From contig NZ_JAUSYG010000001.1 of the NCBI RefSeq assembly GCF_030816725.1, forward strand, positions 4,464,001 through 4,528,000: a stretch of 64,000 bases of DNA. Direction: 5' to 3'. The notes beneath the pieces are model-generated. The model was not told where the DNA came from, searched no databases, and was given only the letters and a program-made list of their open reading frames with translations. This DNA is from Pseudarthrobacter defluvii. Its GTDB lineage: Bacteria > Actinomycetota > Actinomycetes > Actinomycetales > Micrococcaceae. Within the stretch, counting starts at the first letter, position 1. Every line of letters starts with the position of its first letter. The translations under genes were made by a program, and so were the position numbers. Below, piece after piece: positions 44,755 through 53,402 of the stretch.

Positions 44755-45258
44755 ATGAACTCCGAGACCGTGGTGACCATCCTGTGCGGCCTGGCGATCC
44801 TGGTGGGGGTGGCGGGCACCATCATTCCCGTCCTGCCCGGAAGTGTCCTGATCGGCGTCAGCCTGCTGGCCTGGGCCATCTGGGGCGGCGCCGGGACAGC
44901 CGGGTGGGTGGTCTTTGCGGTGGCCATGATCTTCGTAGCTGCGGGAATGACTGCCGGCGCTGTCCTCACCGGGAGGAAGCTGAAGCAGCACGCCATTCCC
45001 AGCCGCAGCATCGTGGTGGCCCTGGTGGCCGGCGTCGTGGGAATGTTCATCATTCCGGTGGTGGGCCTCTTCGTTGGCTTCGCCGCAGGACTGCTGCTCA
45101 GCGAGTTCCTCCGGACCCGGAACTTTTCGACGGCGGCGAGGTCCAGTTGGGCCGCCCTGAAGGCCACCGGTTTGGGCATGCTCGCAGAATTCGGGCTCGC
45201 CTGCCTTGCCGCCAGCACCTGGGTTATCGGGGTGTGGATAGCCGCCGCCAACGGCTGA
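44755..45258 (+). CDS. DUF456 membrane protein
   Basis: The 167-aa protein has five or six hydrophobic helices and the DUF456 pattern (AGTIIPVLPGSVLIGVSLLAWA; GAVLTGRKLKQHAIPSRSI; GFAAGLLLSEFLR). Function unknown; relatives are inner membrane proteins. TAGACT 7 nt before the ATG indicates a leaderless transcript. It stands alone between malic enzyme and a small gene on the other strand. Confidence 0.85.
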   Translation: MNSETVVTILCGLAILVGVAGTIIPVLPGSVLIGVSLLAWAIWGGAGTAGWVVFAVAMIFVAAGMTAGAVLTGRKLKQHAIPSRSIVVALVAGVVGMFIIPVVGLFVGFAAGLLLSEFLRTRNFSTAARSSWAALKATGLGMLAEFGLACLAASTWVIGVWIAAANG

Positions 45259-45360
45259 ATCCGTTGCGTGGGCGGGGTCGTCAGGTTTGACGACTCCGGG
45301 CACGCCAGCTCCTTCACCGAATGGTTCATGGCCAGGAGCTGACCGCCGGAGTTTGTCTCC

Positions 45361-45591
45361 TTAGAGTCCCAGCCCGCCGAGTTTGTCGCCCAGCCCACCC
45401 GGCAGCTTGTCCCCCAGGCCGCCGGGAAGCTTGGACAGCAGGTCGGCCGGATTGATGCCGAGTTTGGACAGCAGGCCTGCGTGCTGCTCGGTATCCACCT
45501 GGTCCGGCAGCTCCGACTCCGCCTGCGACGCCTTGTCCTGGTCCCCCTGCGACCGCAGGAGTTCGAGGATCTGGTTCTTGTCGATCTGCAT
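45361..45591 (-). CDS. Small conserved protein with Gly-Leu-rich repeated C-terminus
   Basis: The 76-aa protein has a helical N-terminal half (MQIDKNQILELLRSQGDQDK) and ends in repeats of LGDKLPGGLGDKLGG (about residues 55-76). AAGGAGA lies 5 nt before the ATG, so this start is preferred to the open 45615. No function is recognised; no signal peptide or membrane segment. Confidence 0.7.
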   Translation of the reverse strand: MQIDKNQILELLRSQGDQDKASQAESELPDQVDTEQHAGLLSKLGINPADLLSKLPGGLGDKLPGGLGDKLGGLGL

Positions 45592-45731
45592 GGCTCTCTC
45601 TCCTTGCTGATTCATTACTAAGGGTGCTTACCACCTTTCCTGAAAATGGTGCCGGGGACAAGGCCTTGTGCATCCAGCCGTCCCGGACGCCGGGCATCCA
45701 GCACGGAACACCTCCCGGTTAGCATGGAAGG

Positions 45732-46709
45732 ATGAGCGCCGGGGACACTGCACCGATCTACTGGGACAGCCGCGATCTCACGCCCTTTGGGCCGGCCCAT
45801 CTCCGTACGCCTGTCCACGATCTCGCCGGAGGGGTAGGCGGCCTGCTGACCGGGGTCCTGGGCGGCCGCAACCCAGCACTGCTGTCCATTGACGGTGAGG
45901 TGCCGCGGCTCAAGCGGCTCATGCCCAAGCAGGCCAGGGCGGTGCACGAAGCCGTCTTCACCAGCCGGGAGCCGGAAGGGCTGATCACCCTGGCGCGGGC
46001 GTATCCCGGGTGGGCGGGTCTCTGCTACCTGATGGCTGGGCTGCTGGTGTACAAGCACGGCGGTTACCTGCGTGCTTCCGAGCTCCTCCAGCGGGGGCTC
46101 ACCACCAGGAACGACGACGAAGCGAACCGCTACTCCTCCACCTACCTCACCAGGATTGTCACCAGGATCGAACTCGCCGAGAGGGTGGAGATCCCCGTGC
46201 TGTTCAGCGAGGAGGGGGTGTTCCTCGCCCTGGCCCATTCGCTGCGCGAAACCGGCCGCACCGAAGCCGCGCTCGATGCACTGGCCGGGCTTCCGCCGTC
46301 GCTGCCCATGGCCCTGGCGCGCTGCTCGCTGGCCCTTACCCTGGGACGCAGCCGCACCGTCATCGACTGGACGGAGGGACTGCTGAACGCGGACGACCTC
46401 TCCGCCGCCCTGCTGCTGGTCCGGGCACGTGCCCTCCGCCGGGAGGGCAGGCTGGATGCCGCACACGAGGCAATCGCCGAGGTCCTCCGCCGCCGCAAGA
46501 CCCATCTGGTGCTCCGCAATGACGCGTTGACGGACCGGGCGCTGCTGGTGCTCGAATCAAGCCGCCGGTCCCTGAACCCGCGTGACTGGGGTCGCCGGCG
46601 CCCGGACCCGGAACCGCAGCGGGAGCTGGAGGGTCCGGTGCCCATCCGCAAGGATGAGGAGATGCGGCGGATCTGGGAGCAGGACTGGAAGGACCTCAGC
46701 GGGGATTAG
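45732..46709 (+). CDS. Hypothetical helical-repeat (TPR-like) protein
   Basis: The 325-aa protein is rich in helix pairs (LLVYKHGGYLRASELLQRGL, AHSLRETGRTEAALDALAGL, RARALRREGRLDAAHEAIAE) that resemble tetratricopeptide repeats, with a charged C-terminal tail (RRIWEQDWKDL). TPR proteins bind other proteins, so a scaffold or regulatory role is possible but unproven. TAGCAT is 6 nt before the ATG. It is convergent with the LysE gene, 15 bp away. Confidence 0.75.
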   Translation: MSAGDTAPIYWDSRDLTPFGPAHLRTPVHDLAGGVGGLLTGVLGGRNPALLSIDGEVPRLKRLMPKQARAVHEAVFTSREPEGLITLARAYPGWAGLCYLMAGLLVYKHGGYLRASELLQRGLTTRNDDEANRYSSTYLTRIVTRIELAERVEIPVLFSEEGVFLALAHSLRETGRTEAALDALAGLPPSLPMALARCSLALTLGRSRTVIDWTEGLLNADDLSAALLLVRARALRREGRLDAAHEAIAEVLRRRKTHLVLRNDALTDRALLVLESSRRSLNPRDWGRRRPDPEPQRELEGPVPIRKDEEMRRIWEQDWKDLSGD

Positions 46710-46724
46710 GACTGCGTCCGGGAA

Positions 46725-47363
46725 TCAGGCGCGGCCAGCCAGGAAAGGCGCCACCTGCTCGCCCAGCAGCAGGGCTCCCAGGGCCACCATGATGATGCCG
46801 CTGGCCAGGGTCACCGCCCGCGCAGCGCCGGGCCTGCTCTGCAGCAGAGTGCGCGAGAGCAGGGCCACCACCGTGTAAACGATTCCAGCCAGCGCCACGA
46901 AGGTCAGGCCCAGCAGCCCGGATTGCACCGGCACGGGGAGGGAGGCGTCGGCGCTGACGAACTGCGGAATGAGGGCAACGTAGAAGAGCAGGCCCTTCGG
47001 GTTAATCCCGCTGGTACCCATGCCCTGCAGGAAGGTGCGCAGCTGGGTGCCGGGGCCGGTGGCGTCCGCACTGAAGCTGGCAGCCCGCCAGGACCGCAGC
47101 GTTCCCACCCCAAGCCACAGCAGGTAGCCCGCACCCGCCAGGGTGATCCAGCCCAGGACGCCGGGCATGCCCGCGAGCACTGCGGCCAGGCCGGCCACCA
47201 GCAGTGCGGTGTGGAGGACATAGCCGCCGCAGAGCCCCGCCACCGCCGGAACAAAGCTGCGTTGACGGAGCCCTGCCGAAATGGTGTAGGCCCAGTCCAC
47301 TCCCGGGGTGCAGGCCAGTGCTGCGGCCACCACCAAAAAGGCCAGGAACAGCTGCGGATTCAT
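46725..47363 (-). CDS. LysE-family amino acid exporter
   Basis: The 212-aa membrane protein has six hydrophobic helices and the LysE/RhtB signature (ALACTPGVDWAYTISAGLRQ). It probably exports an amino acid such as a basic, branched or threonine-like substrate. The ATG at 47363 follows AGGAGAGA; an upstream in-frame start (47417) lacks a site. It is divergent from an Lrp regulator, the classical exporter/regulator pair, with a 106-bp shared promoter region. Confidence 0.9.
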   Translation of the reverse strand: MNPQLFLAFLVVAAALACTPGVDWAYTISAGLRQRSFVPAVAGLCGGYVLHTALLVAGLAAVLAGMPGVLGWITLAGAGYLLWLGVGTLRSWRAASFSADATGPGTQLRTFLQGMGTSGINPKGLLFYVALIPQFVSADASLPVPVQSGLLGLTFVALAGIVYTVVALLSRTLLQSRPGAARAVTLASGIIMVALGALLLGEQVAPFLAGRA

Positions 47364-47469
47364 GGGTTCTCTCCTGTCGAACGCTCTCAGGAGCAACCAT
47401 AGGGAGAATCCGGCCAAAAGTGCTGTCCGGTTTTCGCCCGCCCCGCGGCTTGGGCAGTATATTTATTGC

Positions 47470-47925
47470 GTGCTGGATCGAATCGACAGAAATATCTTGC
47501 GCCACCTCCAGGAGGATGGCCGCATGACTGCCACCGCCCTCGCCGCCAAGGTCGGCCTGACCGTGGCGCCATGCCACCGCCGGCTGCGGGATCTGGAACA
47601 GTCCGGCGTGATCCGCGGGTACAAAGCTGATATCGACCCCGCCGCCGTAGGCCTGGGCTTCGAGGCAATTGTGTTTGTCACGCTCCGCCAAGTGGACAGG
47701 TCCACGATGGAAGTCTTCGAAAACCAGGTGGCCGATAACCCCAACATTGTGGAGGCACAACGCCTCTTTGGATCCCCGGACTACTTATTGAAGGTTATTG
47801 CCGAGGACCTGCCCGCTTATCAGCGCTTCTACGACACCGAGCTGACGTCCCTGCCGGGCGTGGAGCGGCTGACGTCAACGCTGGTCATGAAGAACCTGAA
47901 GTCCAACGCCGGGCCGCCGGTGTAG
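47470..47925 (+). CDS. Lrp/AsnC-family transcriptional regulator of the LysE exporter
   Basis: The 151-aa protein has an N-terminal HTH (LDRIDRNILRHLQEDGRMTA ... TALAAKVGLTVAPCHRRLRDL) and the C-terminal RAM ligand domain. It likely senses the amino acid exported by the divergent LysE gene. GTG start follows TATATT by 6 nt, a leaderless layout. Confidence 0.9.
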   Translation: MLDRIDRNILRHLQEDGRMTATALAAKVGLTVAPCHRRLRDLEQSGVIRGYKADIDPAAVGLGFEAIVFVTLRQVDRSTMEVFENQVADNPNIVEAQRLFGSPDYLLKVIAEDLPAYQRFYDTELTSLPGVERLTSTLVMKNLKSNAGPPV

Positions 47926-47946
47926 CAGCCAACGCAGGGCTTCAGG

Positions 47947-48609
47947 TCAGGCTGCGGGCAGGACATGGACGATGATGACCTGTGTGTCCTTGCTGCCGTC
48001 GAAGCGAAGATCGTAGTTCACCGTAAGTCCTGTTCCGGTGCCGGGCGTGATGGAGAAATCACTTTTTGAGGTCGGATCCGCCTTCGTGCTGTCGATCCAC
48101 TCTTCAGCGGACTCCGCCGATATGCCATACCGCTGCACGCCGTCCCTGATCAGCTCAAAGAACTCCTCCGGGGAGTTGGCGGTGAGGAAATAGGTGACCT
48201 CACTGAAGTCGGTTCGCGTATCCGTGGTGTTGAAACGGATCCTGTCCGTCGCGGCCGTAATTTCACCGTTGGGAGCCAGGATGCTGAGGTTGATCTTGCC
48301 CGAGCCGCGGGTGTTGACCTCGGGCCCGTAGCTGTCCTGGGTGACACGGACCGCGTTCTTTTCCAGTCGCCCCGAGCTCATGTCCAGCCGCGCCGTCTTG
48401 GTGTTGCGGATACTTTCCACGCCGGCGGCGTCAAGGGTGGAGAATGCTGAGGTTTTCACTGTGCTCCCTGCAGAAGATGACGTGGATGTTGCTGGATCGG
48501 CGGGTGCCGGCACTGCTGTACGGCAGCCGGCCAGGACAAGGAGTGCAAGGAGGCCAAGGACGACGGCGGAGCCCTTGCCGGATGCGCCGCGCCAGCGGAG
48601 TCGGGTCAC
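47947..48609 (-). CDS. Hypothetical lipoprotein linked to the WXG100 gene
   Basis: The 220-aa protein has a lipoprotein signal peptide ending LLVLAGCRTA (Cys29). The rest has LDMSSGRLEKNAVRV, an LppX/LprG-like beta-sheet character, but no certain family. The GTG start overlaps the stop of the WXG100-headed gene by 4 bp (GTGA), so the two are translationally coupled. It is anchored outside the membrane and may hold or transfer the partner's product. Confidence 0.7.
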   Translation of the reverse strand: MTRLRWRGASGKGSAVVLGLLALLVLAGCRTAVPAPADPATSTSSSAGSTVKTSAFSTLDAAGVESIRNTKTARLDMSSGRLEKNAVRVTQDSYGPEVNTRGSGKINLSILAPNGEITAATDRIRFNTTDTRTDFSEVTYFLTANSPEEFFELIRDGVQRYGISAESAEEWIDSTKADPTSKSDFSITPGTGTGLTVNYDLRFDGSKDTQVIIVHVLPAA

Positions 48610-50090
48610 TGGTGGACCTCCGCGCCGAACCCGTCAAGGAACCGGTCCATGATGCCCGCCACGTTGTTGGTGGGGCGGTACTGGTCCACCCGGCCGTCGA
48701 AGTCCGAGCCAATGATTTGCGCTGCACGGGCCGGGTCCGTTGCCAGCAGGTGCTGGTAGGCCGGCAGGGTGTCCTGCTTGATGAGATTCCAGCGCTGGTC
48801 CGCGTCCGCGATGTTGCCATCCGGGAAGCCCGTTGTGAAGTCGGTTCGGAATTGGGCCGGGTTGTCCCAGTTGGTAAAGGGGATGTTCTCCGGTCCGGGG
48901 CTTTCCACCCTGGAAGTGTAGGGAAAGACTTCAGGGTAGCTCCTGGCGCCGGGGATGGAGGGTTCGCCGGCAAGCGTCACCATATATGTCACTGCTTCGC
49001 CGCCCGGGTGGCTGCGCATGTTGTCATAATCGTCGGCGATGATCTCGTTTTGCTCGCGGTACAGCAGTGTTGTGTTGCCATCCCGGACCTGGTCCGGGTT
49101 GCCCGAATCGATCTGCGCCCACGCGTTGGCCGTGCCGTAGTCAATGGCGCCTGAGTCGCGAAGCCGGTTGATCTCGTCGATCCCGCCGCTCATGTACGCC
49201 TGGTGCTGACGGGCCTGGTCCAGGAAGATCTCCTTGTTCATGTCCAGCATGCTGGTTTCGTAATAACGGATCTCCTGGTCCGTCATGCCTGCCAGCTGTT
49301 CGAGCTGGTCCACGACCGGAAGGGGTATGTCCGAAGCCGGGTTGTCAGTGATCTGCCGGGCCAGATCCCGAAGCATGGCCATGTCCCGGAACCCGCCGGC
49401 GAAGGACGGGCCAATCATGTTCGCCATGCCTGCCCACTGTAGGTCCGGGTTGGAAAGGTAGGCCTGGCCGTAAAAGTCGTAAACCTTGGCAATGGTTTCC
49501 CAGTTGTATTCCGTGCCCTTGGACGTGTCCCAATCCGCTGGGTCGATGCCCATTTCCAGCATCGCCTGGCCGTTCCAGTAGGAATCGAGAAAGTCCCGAT
49601 ACCCCTTGGAGTTCGTGCTGATCAGGCCTGAATCCGCGGCGGAATCCATGGCGCTCTTGGCTGCATCCGGGTTGGCTTGGGCCCACTGCCGGAAATCATC
49701 GCTGAGCAGGTACGCGCGCCGCTCCGCAGGTGTCATGGAGGTCAGCAGAGCTGTCAGGTCCTGGGCCGTTTCCCCGCCTCCGGTTCCGGAGCCCCTGCCA
49801 CCGCCGGACCCGCCGGATCCACTGCTGCTGGCCTTCTCTTGTTCGTCTGCGTTGGCCAGCAGATCCTTCGCTGCGAGCTCCAGCCCTGCGGTGGCCGACC
49901 TCAGCAGTTTGGCGTGGGCTGAGGTCCATTCGCTGCGGAACCTGTCACCGTCCCTGCCTTTCCATTGGCCTGAACCGATGCTGCTGCCAAGCTGTTGTTC
50001 CAAGCCGTTCAGCCGGTTTGCGCCGCGGGACAGCTCCTTGGCGAGCTGCCGGAGCTGCGCCACATCCCCGCCGTAAAAGTTCCCCGCCAT
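48606..50090 (-). CDS. WXG100-headed large protein, putative ESX-secreted effector-like
   Basis: The first ~85 residues of this 494-aa protein match WXG100 in size and pattern: LAKELSRGANRLNGLEQQL, then QWKGRDGDRFRSEW with W43-K-G45, then a second helix. A Gly/Ser linker (88-107) leads to a ~385-residue C-terminal part of no recognised family, predicted mostly helical. It is read as a fused ESX-like substrate. ATG 50090 is preferred because GGGGGGATCAC precedes it, and the frame upstream is not conserved. A lipoprotein gene follows in 4-bp overlap. No EccA-E or EssC genes nearby. Confidence 0.7.
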   Translation of the reverse strand: MAGNFYGGDVAQLRQLAKELSRGANRLNGLEQQLGSSIGSGQWKGRDGDRFRSEWTSAHAKLLRSATAGLELAAKDLLANADEQEKASSSGSGGSGGGRGSGTGGGETAQDLTALLTSMTPAERRAYLLSDDFRQWAQANPDAAKSAMDSAADSGLISTNSKGYRDFLDSYWNGQAMLEMGIDPADWDTSKGTEYNWETIAKVYDFYGQAYLSNPDLQWAGMANMIGPSFAGGFRDMAMLRDLARQITDNPASDIPLPVVDQLEQLAGMTDQEIRYYETSMLDMNKEIFLDQARQHQAYMSGGIDEINRLRDSGAIDYGTANAWAQIDSGNPDQVRDGNTTLLYREQNEIIADDYDNMRSHPGGEAVTYMVTLAGEPSIPGARSYPEVFPYTSRVESPGPENIPFTNWDNPAQFRTDFTTGFPDGNIADADQRWNLIKQDTLPAYQHLLATDPARAAQIIGSDFDGRVDQYRPTNNVAGIMDRFLDGFGAEVHQ

Positions 50091-50156
50091 GTGATCCCCC
50101 CGTTGGTTCCTCCACGCCAGCCTAGCCCGGCCGCCCTTCACCGGCGATGGGGAGCA

Positions 50157-50624
50157 CTATCCTTCCAGCAGCCCGGTGGTGCGGTACGGGATGACCTCGC
50201 GCAGGAACATGCTGGTGGACGTCCGGACGATGCCGGGGCAGAGGCGGATCTCTTCGGAGACGCGGTAGAGGTCGTCCGGGCTTCTAGCCACCACACGGAT
50301 GAGGAGGTCCGTGTCCCCGGCCGGCGCATGGCACTCCAGGACTTCGGGAATCTTGCGCAGGGCGGCGATGGCCTCGTCCAGGTGGCTCTGGTCAAGTTCT
50401 GCGCTCACAGCGGCGGCCACGCCCCGGCCCAGGGCCGATGGCAGTACGCGGCTGCTGTTGGGGCGGAGGGCACCCGATGCCGTCATCCGCTCCAGCCGCG
50501 ACTGTACCGTCCCGCGTGCCAGGCCCAGCTTTTGGGCCAGCACCATCACGGGGACGCGCGGATCATCGTCCAGGGCATTCAGGATTCGCTTGTCTGTTGG
50601 ATCGAGTTCCTGCAATTTGATCAC
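50157..50624 (-). CDS. Lrp/AsnC-family transcriptional regulator
   Basis: The 155-aa protein has the AsnC HTH (LDPTDKRILNALDDDPRVPV, MVLAQKLGLARGTVQSRLERM) and RAM domain (IPEVLECHAPAGDTDLLIRV). Target unknown. The start is uncertain: GTG at 50624 is given here, while TTG at 50615 has AGAGGAAG at a better 8-nt spacing. It is divergent from gluQRS through a 317-bp gap. Confidence 0.85.
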   Translation of the reverse strand: MIKLQELDPTDKRILNALDDDPRVPVMVLAQKLGLARGTVQSRLERMTASGALRPNSSRVLPSALGRGVAAAVSAELDQSHLDEAIAALRKIPEVLECHAPAGDTDLLIRVVARSPDDLYRVSEEIRLCPGIVRTSTSMFLREVIPYRTTGLLEG

Positions 50625-50941
50625 TTCCTCTCGTCCTGGACCACAGGAAGTGATCAGAATGACTAGCCTAAGTCCTGCTTGTTGCCCCAACTGTATGGGC
50701 TCTGCTGAAATAGTGGCAACAAGGGCACAAGCTACCGCTGAATCCCGCAGGCTTACAGGATCCCCGGCACACCACCCGGTCCCTGGACCTCGCTTCCCGC
50801 AAGGAGGCCGCCGCTGATTGAGACTTGTTCACACCATGCTCACTCTAAAAACACGGCAAGGGCCCCTGAGCTACCGACGTCGGATTTCCGCAGTCATCGG
50901 TAGCTGAGGGGCTCTTGTGTTCTTCCGCCTAAGGTGGAGCC
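50625..50941. other. Intergenic region with a large hairpin
   Basis: No gene is supported between the divergent Lrp and gluQRS genes. The region holds the Lrp promoter side, and near its end an inverted repeat: CCCCTGAGCTACCGA (50863-50877) with TCGGTAGCTGAGGGG (50897-50911), 14 of 15 pairs, extended by CAAG.GCCCC / GGGGCTCTTG. T-rich DNA follows on the plus strand. It could be the terminator of a short unannotated RNA. The gluQRS -10 box, TAAGGT, is at 50930-50935. Confidence 0.5.
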
Positions 50942-51838
50942 ATGACCTCCGCCGGCCGCTTCGCCCCCAGTCCCTCCGGCGAGCTGCATGTCGGGAACCT
51001 GCGGACCGCCATCCTTGCCTGGCTTTTTGCCCGCTCCACGGGCCGGAGGTTCCTGTTACGCGTGGAGGACCTTGACCGGGCCCGCACCGGGGCGGAAGCG
51101 GTGCAGCTTCGTGACCTGTCGGCGATCGGCGTGACCTGGGACGGCGACATAGTCCGGCAAACCGACCGTGGACCGCTGTATGACCAGGCAATCGCGCGGC
51201 TGGCGGAAGCAGGGCTCACCTATGAGTGCTTCTGCACGCGCCGGGAGATCCAGGAGGCGGCGTCCGCACCACACGCCCCGCAGGGCGCCTACCCCGGAAC
51301 CTGCCGCAACCTGGACCCTGCCGAGCTGGAGTTCAAGCGTTCTCTCCGGCCATCGGCCCTCCGGCTGCGCGCCGGGGTTGCGGCGTTCACTGTGAACGAT
51401 GTCCTCCACGGCCAGTTCACCGGCGTGGTGGACGACTTCGTGCTGCGCCGCAATGACGGGGTGGTGGCGTATAACCTGGCCGTCGTGGTGGATGATGCCG
51501 AACAGGGCATAGACCAGGTGGTCCGGGGCGACGATCTGCTCCCGTCCACGCCCCGGCAGGCCTACCTGGCCTCACTTCTGGATATTCCTATACCGGAATA
51601 TGCGCACGTTCCCCTCGTGGTGAACCGCGACGGCGCGCGCCTGGCAAAGCGGGACGGTGCTGTCACGTTGACTGACCTGGCCCAGGCCGGAGCGAGTGCC
51701 GAAGCGGTGCGGGACCGGCTGCTCGCTTCGTTGGGATTGCCCGCCGGAACCCTGGACCACGCCCTTGAGGCTTTTGACCCGGCGCACCTGCCGAGGGAGC
51801 CGTGGGTCTGGCCGGGCATTGCCCAGCCCGAGCCTTAG
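50942..51838 (+). CDS. gluQRS: Glutamyl-Q tRNA(Asp) synthetase
   Basis: The 298-aa protein is the catalytic half of glutamyl-tRNA synthetase: FAPSPSGELHVGN (HIGH-like HVGN at 16-19), a Zn-site region with CFC and a later Cys, and RLAKRDGAVTL, the KMSKS-like motif. It lacks the anticodon-binding domain. It loads glutamate onto queuosine in tRNA(Asp). TAAGGT lies 6 nt before the ATG, a leaderless layout. An HD-domain gene follows after 9 bp. Confidence 0.93.
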   Translation: MTSAGRFAPSPSGELHVGNLRTAILAWLFARSTGRRFLLRVEDLDRARTGAEAVQLRDLSAIGVTWDGDIVRQTDRGPLYDQAIARLAEAGLTYECFCTRREIQEAASAPHAPQGAYPGTCRNLDPAELEFKRSLRPSALRLRAGVAAFTVNDVLHGQFTGVVDDFVLRRNDGVVAYNLAVVVDDAEQGIDQVVRGDDLLPSTPRQAYLASLLDIPIPEYAHVPLVVNRDGARLAKRDGAVTLTDLAQAGASAEAVRDRLLASLGLPAGTLDHALEAFDPAHLPREPWVWPGIAQPEP

Positions 51839-51847
51839 GCTTGGTGC

Positions 51848-52462
51848 ATGCCAGACGAGTACATTCCGCATCAGAGCCCTGCACCCAGCTTCACGGTGGA
51901 GACCGCCAAGGTCCTGGCCGAGGTGGCGCACAACCGGCAAAAGGACAAACTCAAGCGGCCGTACCGCGACCACGTCCTGGCCGTGGGCGACGCCCTGGCG
52001 GACTTCGACGATGAGATCCGGATTGCCGGATACCTCCACGACGTCGCGGAGGACACGCCCATGACCCGGCTGGCCCTGCTGCAGATGGGCGTCCCTGAGC
52101 GCTCCGTGGACATCATCGAACGCGTCACCAACCGGCTGCACAGCAACCCGGACGACTACCAGGCCTGCATCCGCGAGATCGCGCAGGACCATGACGCTGC
52201 CCTGGTCAAGATCGCAGACAATGCGCACAATTCGCTGCCGGAGCGGGTCCAGGCGCTGGCGGAAAAGTGGCCGGAGAAACCGCCGGTCACCAAGTACCGG
52301 GATGCCCGGCCGGTGCTGTACGCCGCCGTGGAAGTGGAGGAGATCCGGAAGATCCTGGCCCGTGTGAACCCGTGGCTGCTCGAGGAATACGACGCGGAGC
52401 TGGACGAGGCGGACGACACTGACTACGAAAACCTCCGGTACGACGCCGGTCCCGGGGACTAG
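51848..52462 (+). CDS. HD-domain hydrolase (RelA/SpoT-type HD)
   Basis: The 204-aa protein has the HD motif in AGYLHDVAEDTPMTRLALLQ with an earlier His (RDHVLAVGD), and the later region IREIAQDHDAALVKIADNAHN, as in the hydrolase domain of SpoT and metal-dependent phosphohydrolases. It lacks a synthetase domain, so it may be a small (p)ppGpp or nucleotide hydrolase. TAGGCT 6 nt before the ATG overlaps the gluQRS stop codon. Its own stop TAG is the left copy of the CTAG target duplication of the following IS; the reading frame is intact. Confidence 0.82.
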   Translation: MPDEYIPHQSPAPSFTVETAKVLAEVAHNRQKDKLKRPYRDHVLAVGDALADFDDEIRIAGYLHDVAEDTPMTRLALLQMGVPERSVDIIERVTNRLHSNPDDYQACIREIAQDHDAALVKIADNAHNSLPERVQALAEKWPEKPPVTKYRDARPVLYAAVEVEEIRKILARVNPWLLEEYDAELDEADDTDYENLRYDAGPGD

Positions 52463-53402
52463 GGCGTGTCTCCTAATTCCTCATGTCGGTGTCGGGGATG
52501 CTTGATGGGTGTCGCGTACTTCTGTTTTGACTGATGGGCAGTGGGCCCGCATTCAGCCGTTGCTGCCGTCCTCTGCTGGCCGCCGGGGGCGTCCTTTCCG
52601 GGACGACCGCCGGGTGGTCGAGGGCATCATCTACCGGTATCGGTGCGGGATCGCTTGGCGGGATATGCCTTCCGAGTTCGGCCCGTGGCAGACCATTTGG
52701 AAGCGCCACCGCCGATATAGCGGTGACGGAACGTGGGACAGCATCTTGGCGGCACTTCTGACGGTCGCGGATGCGCGCGGTGAAGTGGACTGGTCTGTCT
52801 CGGTCGACTCGACGGTCAACCGTGCCCACCAACACGGCACCAACCTTCCCCGCGCCACAGGGGGCCGGCTCGAATTACATGAATCTGTTTGCTGAGCCGG
52901 AAGACCATGCAATTGGGCGCTCCCGCGGCGGACTGAGCACCAAGATTCACGCCCTGGTTGACGGCAAGGGCAGGCCTTTGGTGCTGCTGGTCGCGCCGGG
53001 CCAGGGCGGAGACGCGCCGATGTTCGCTCACCTCATGAACCATTTGAAGGTCAACAGGGCGGGTCCGGGCAGGCCACGAACCCGCCCGGAGCGGATCCGC
53101 GGTGACAAGGCCTACTCATCCAGAGCCATCCGGACTCACCTCCGGGACCGCGGCATCATCGCTGTCATCCCGCAACCTTCCGACCAGATCGGCCATCGGA
53201 AGCGACGAGGATCCACCGGCGGCAGGCCGCCGGTCTTCGACAAAGTGGACTACAAAGGCCGCAACGTCGTCGAACGCAATTTCAACACCTTCAAACAGTG
53301 GCGAGCCCTGGCAACCCGCTACGACAAACTCGCCCTCACTTACCGGGGCGGAGCAGTCCTCCGAGCAATCAACATCTGGCTGACATCTTTAGGAGACACG
53401 CC
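52463..53402 (+). mobile_element. IS5-family (IS427-like) insertion sequence, 940 bp
   Basis: The element has perfect 14-bp terminal inverted repeats, GGCGTGTCTCCTAA at 52463-52476 and the complement at 53389-53402, flanked by CTAG duplications. It carries a transposase split in two frames. Ends, length and two-frame layout match the IS427 group. Intact ends and clean duplication point to a fairly recent insertion. Confidence 0.92.
52509..52895 (+). CDS. IS5-family transposase, orfA (N-terminal part)
   Basis: The 128-aa frame from GTG 52509 has the DUF4096-like N-terminus (LTDGQWARIQPLLP, YRYRCGIAWRDMP) and the first catalytic Asp in WSVSVDSTVNRAHQHG. It ends with an out-of-frame tail. The rest of the enzyme lies in the next frame, requiring a +1 (or -2) frameshift, most plausibly near the TTTG before 52893 (GTTTGCTGA). 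Confidence 0.85.
   Translation: MSRTSVLTDGQWARIQPLLPSSAGRRGRPFRDDRRVVEGIIYRYRCGIAWRDMPSEFGPWQTIWKRHRRYSGDGTWDSILAALLTVADARGEVDWSVSVDSTVNRAHQHGTNLPRATGGRLELHESVC

Noticed and set aside
43249..45303. 684-codon minus-strand frame
   Set aside because: Antisense to malic enzyme and DUF456 genes; repetitive His/Gly composition.
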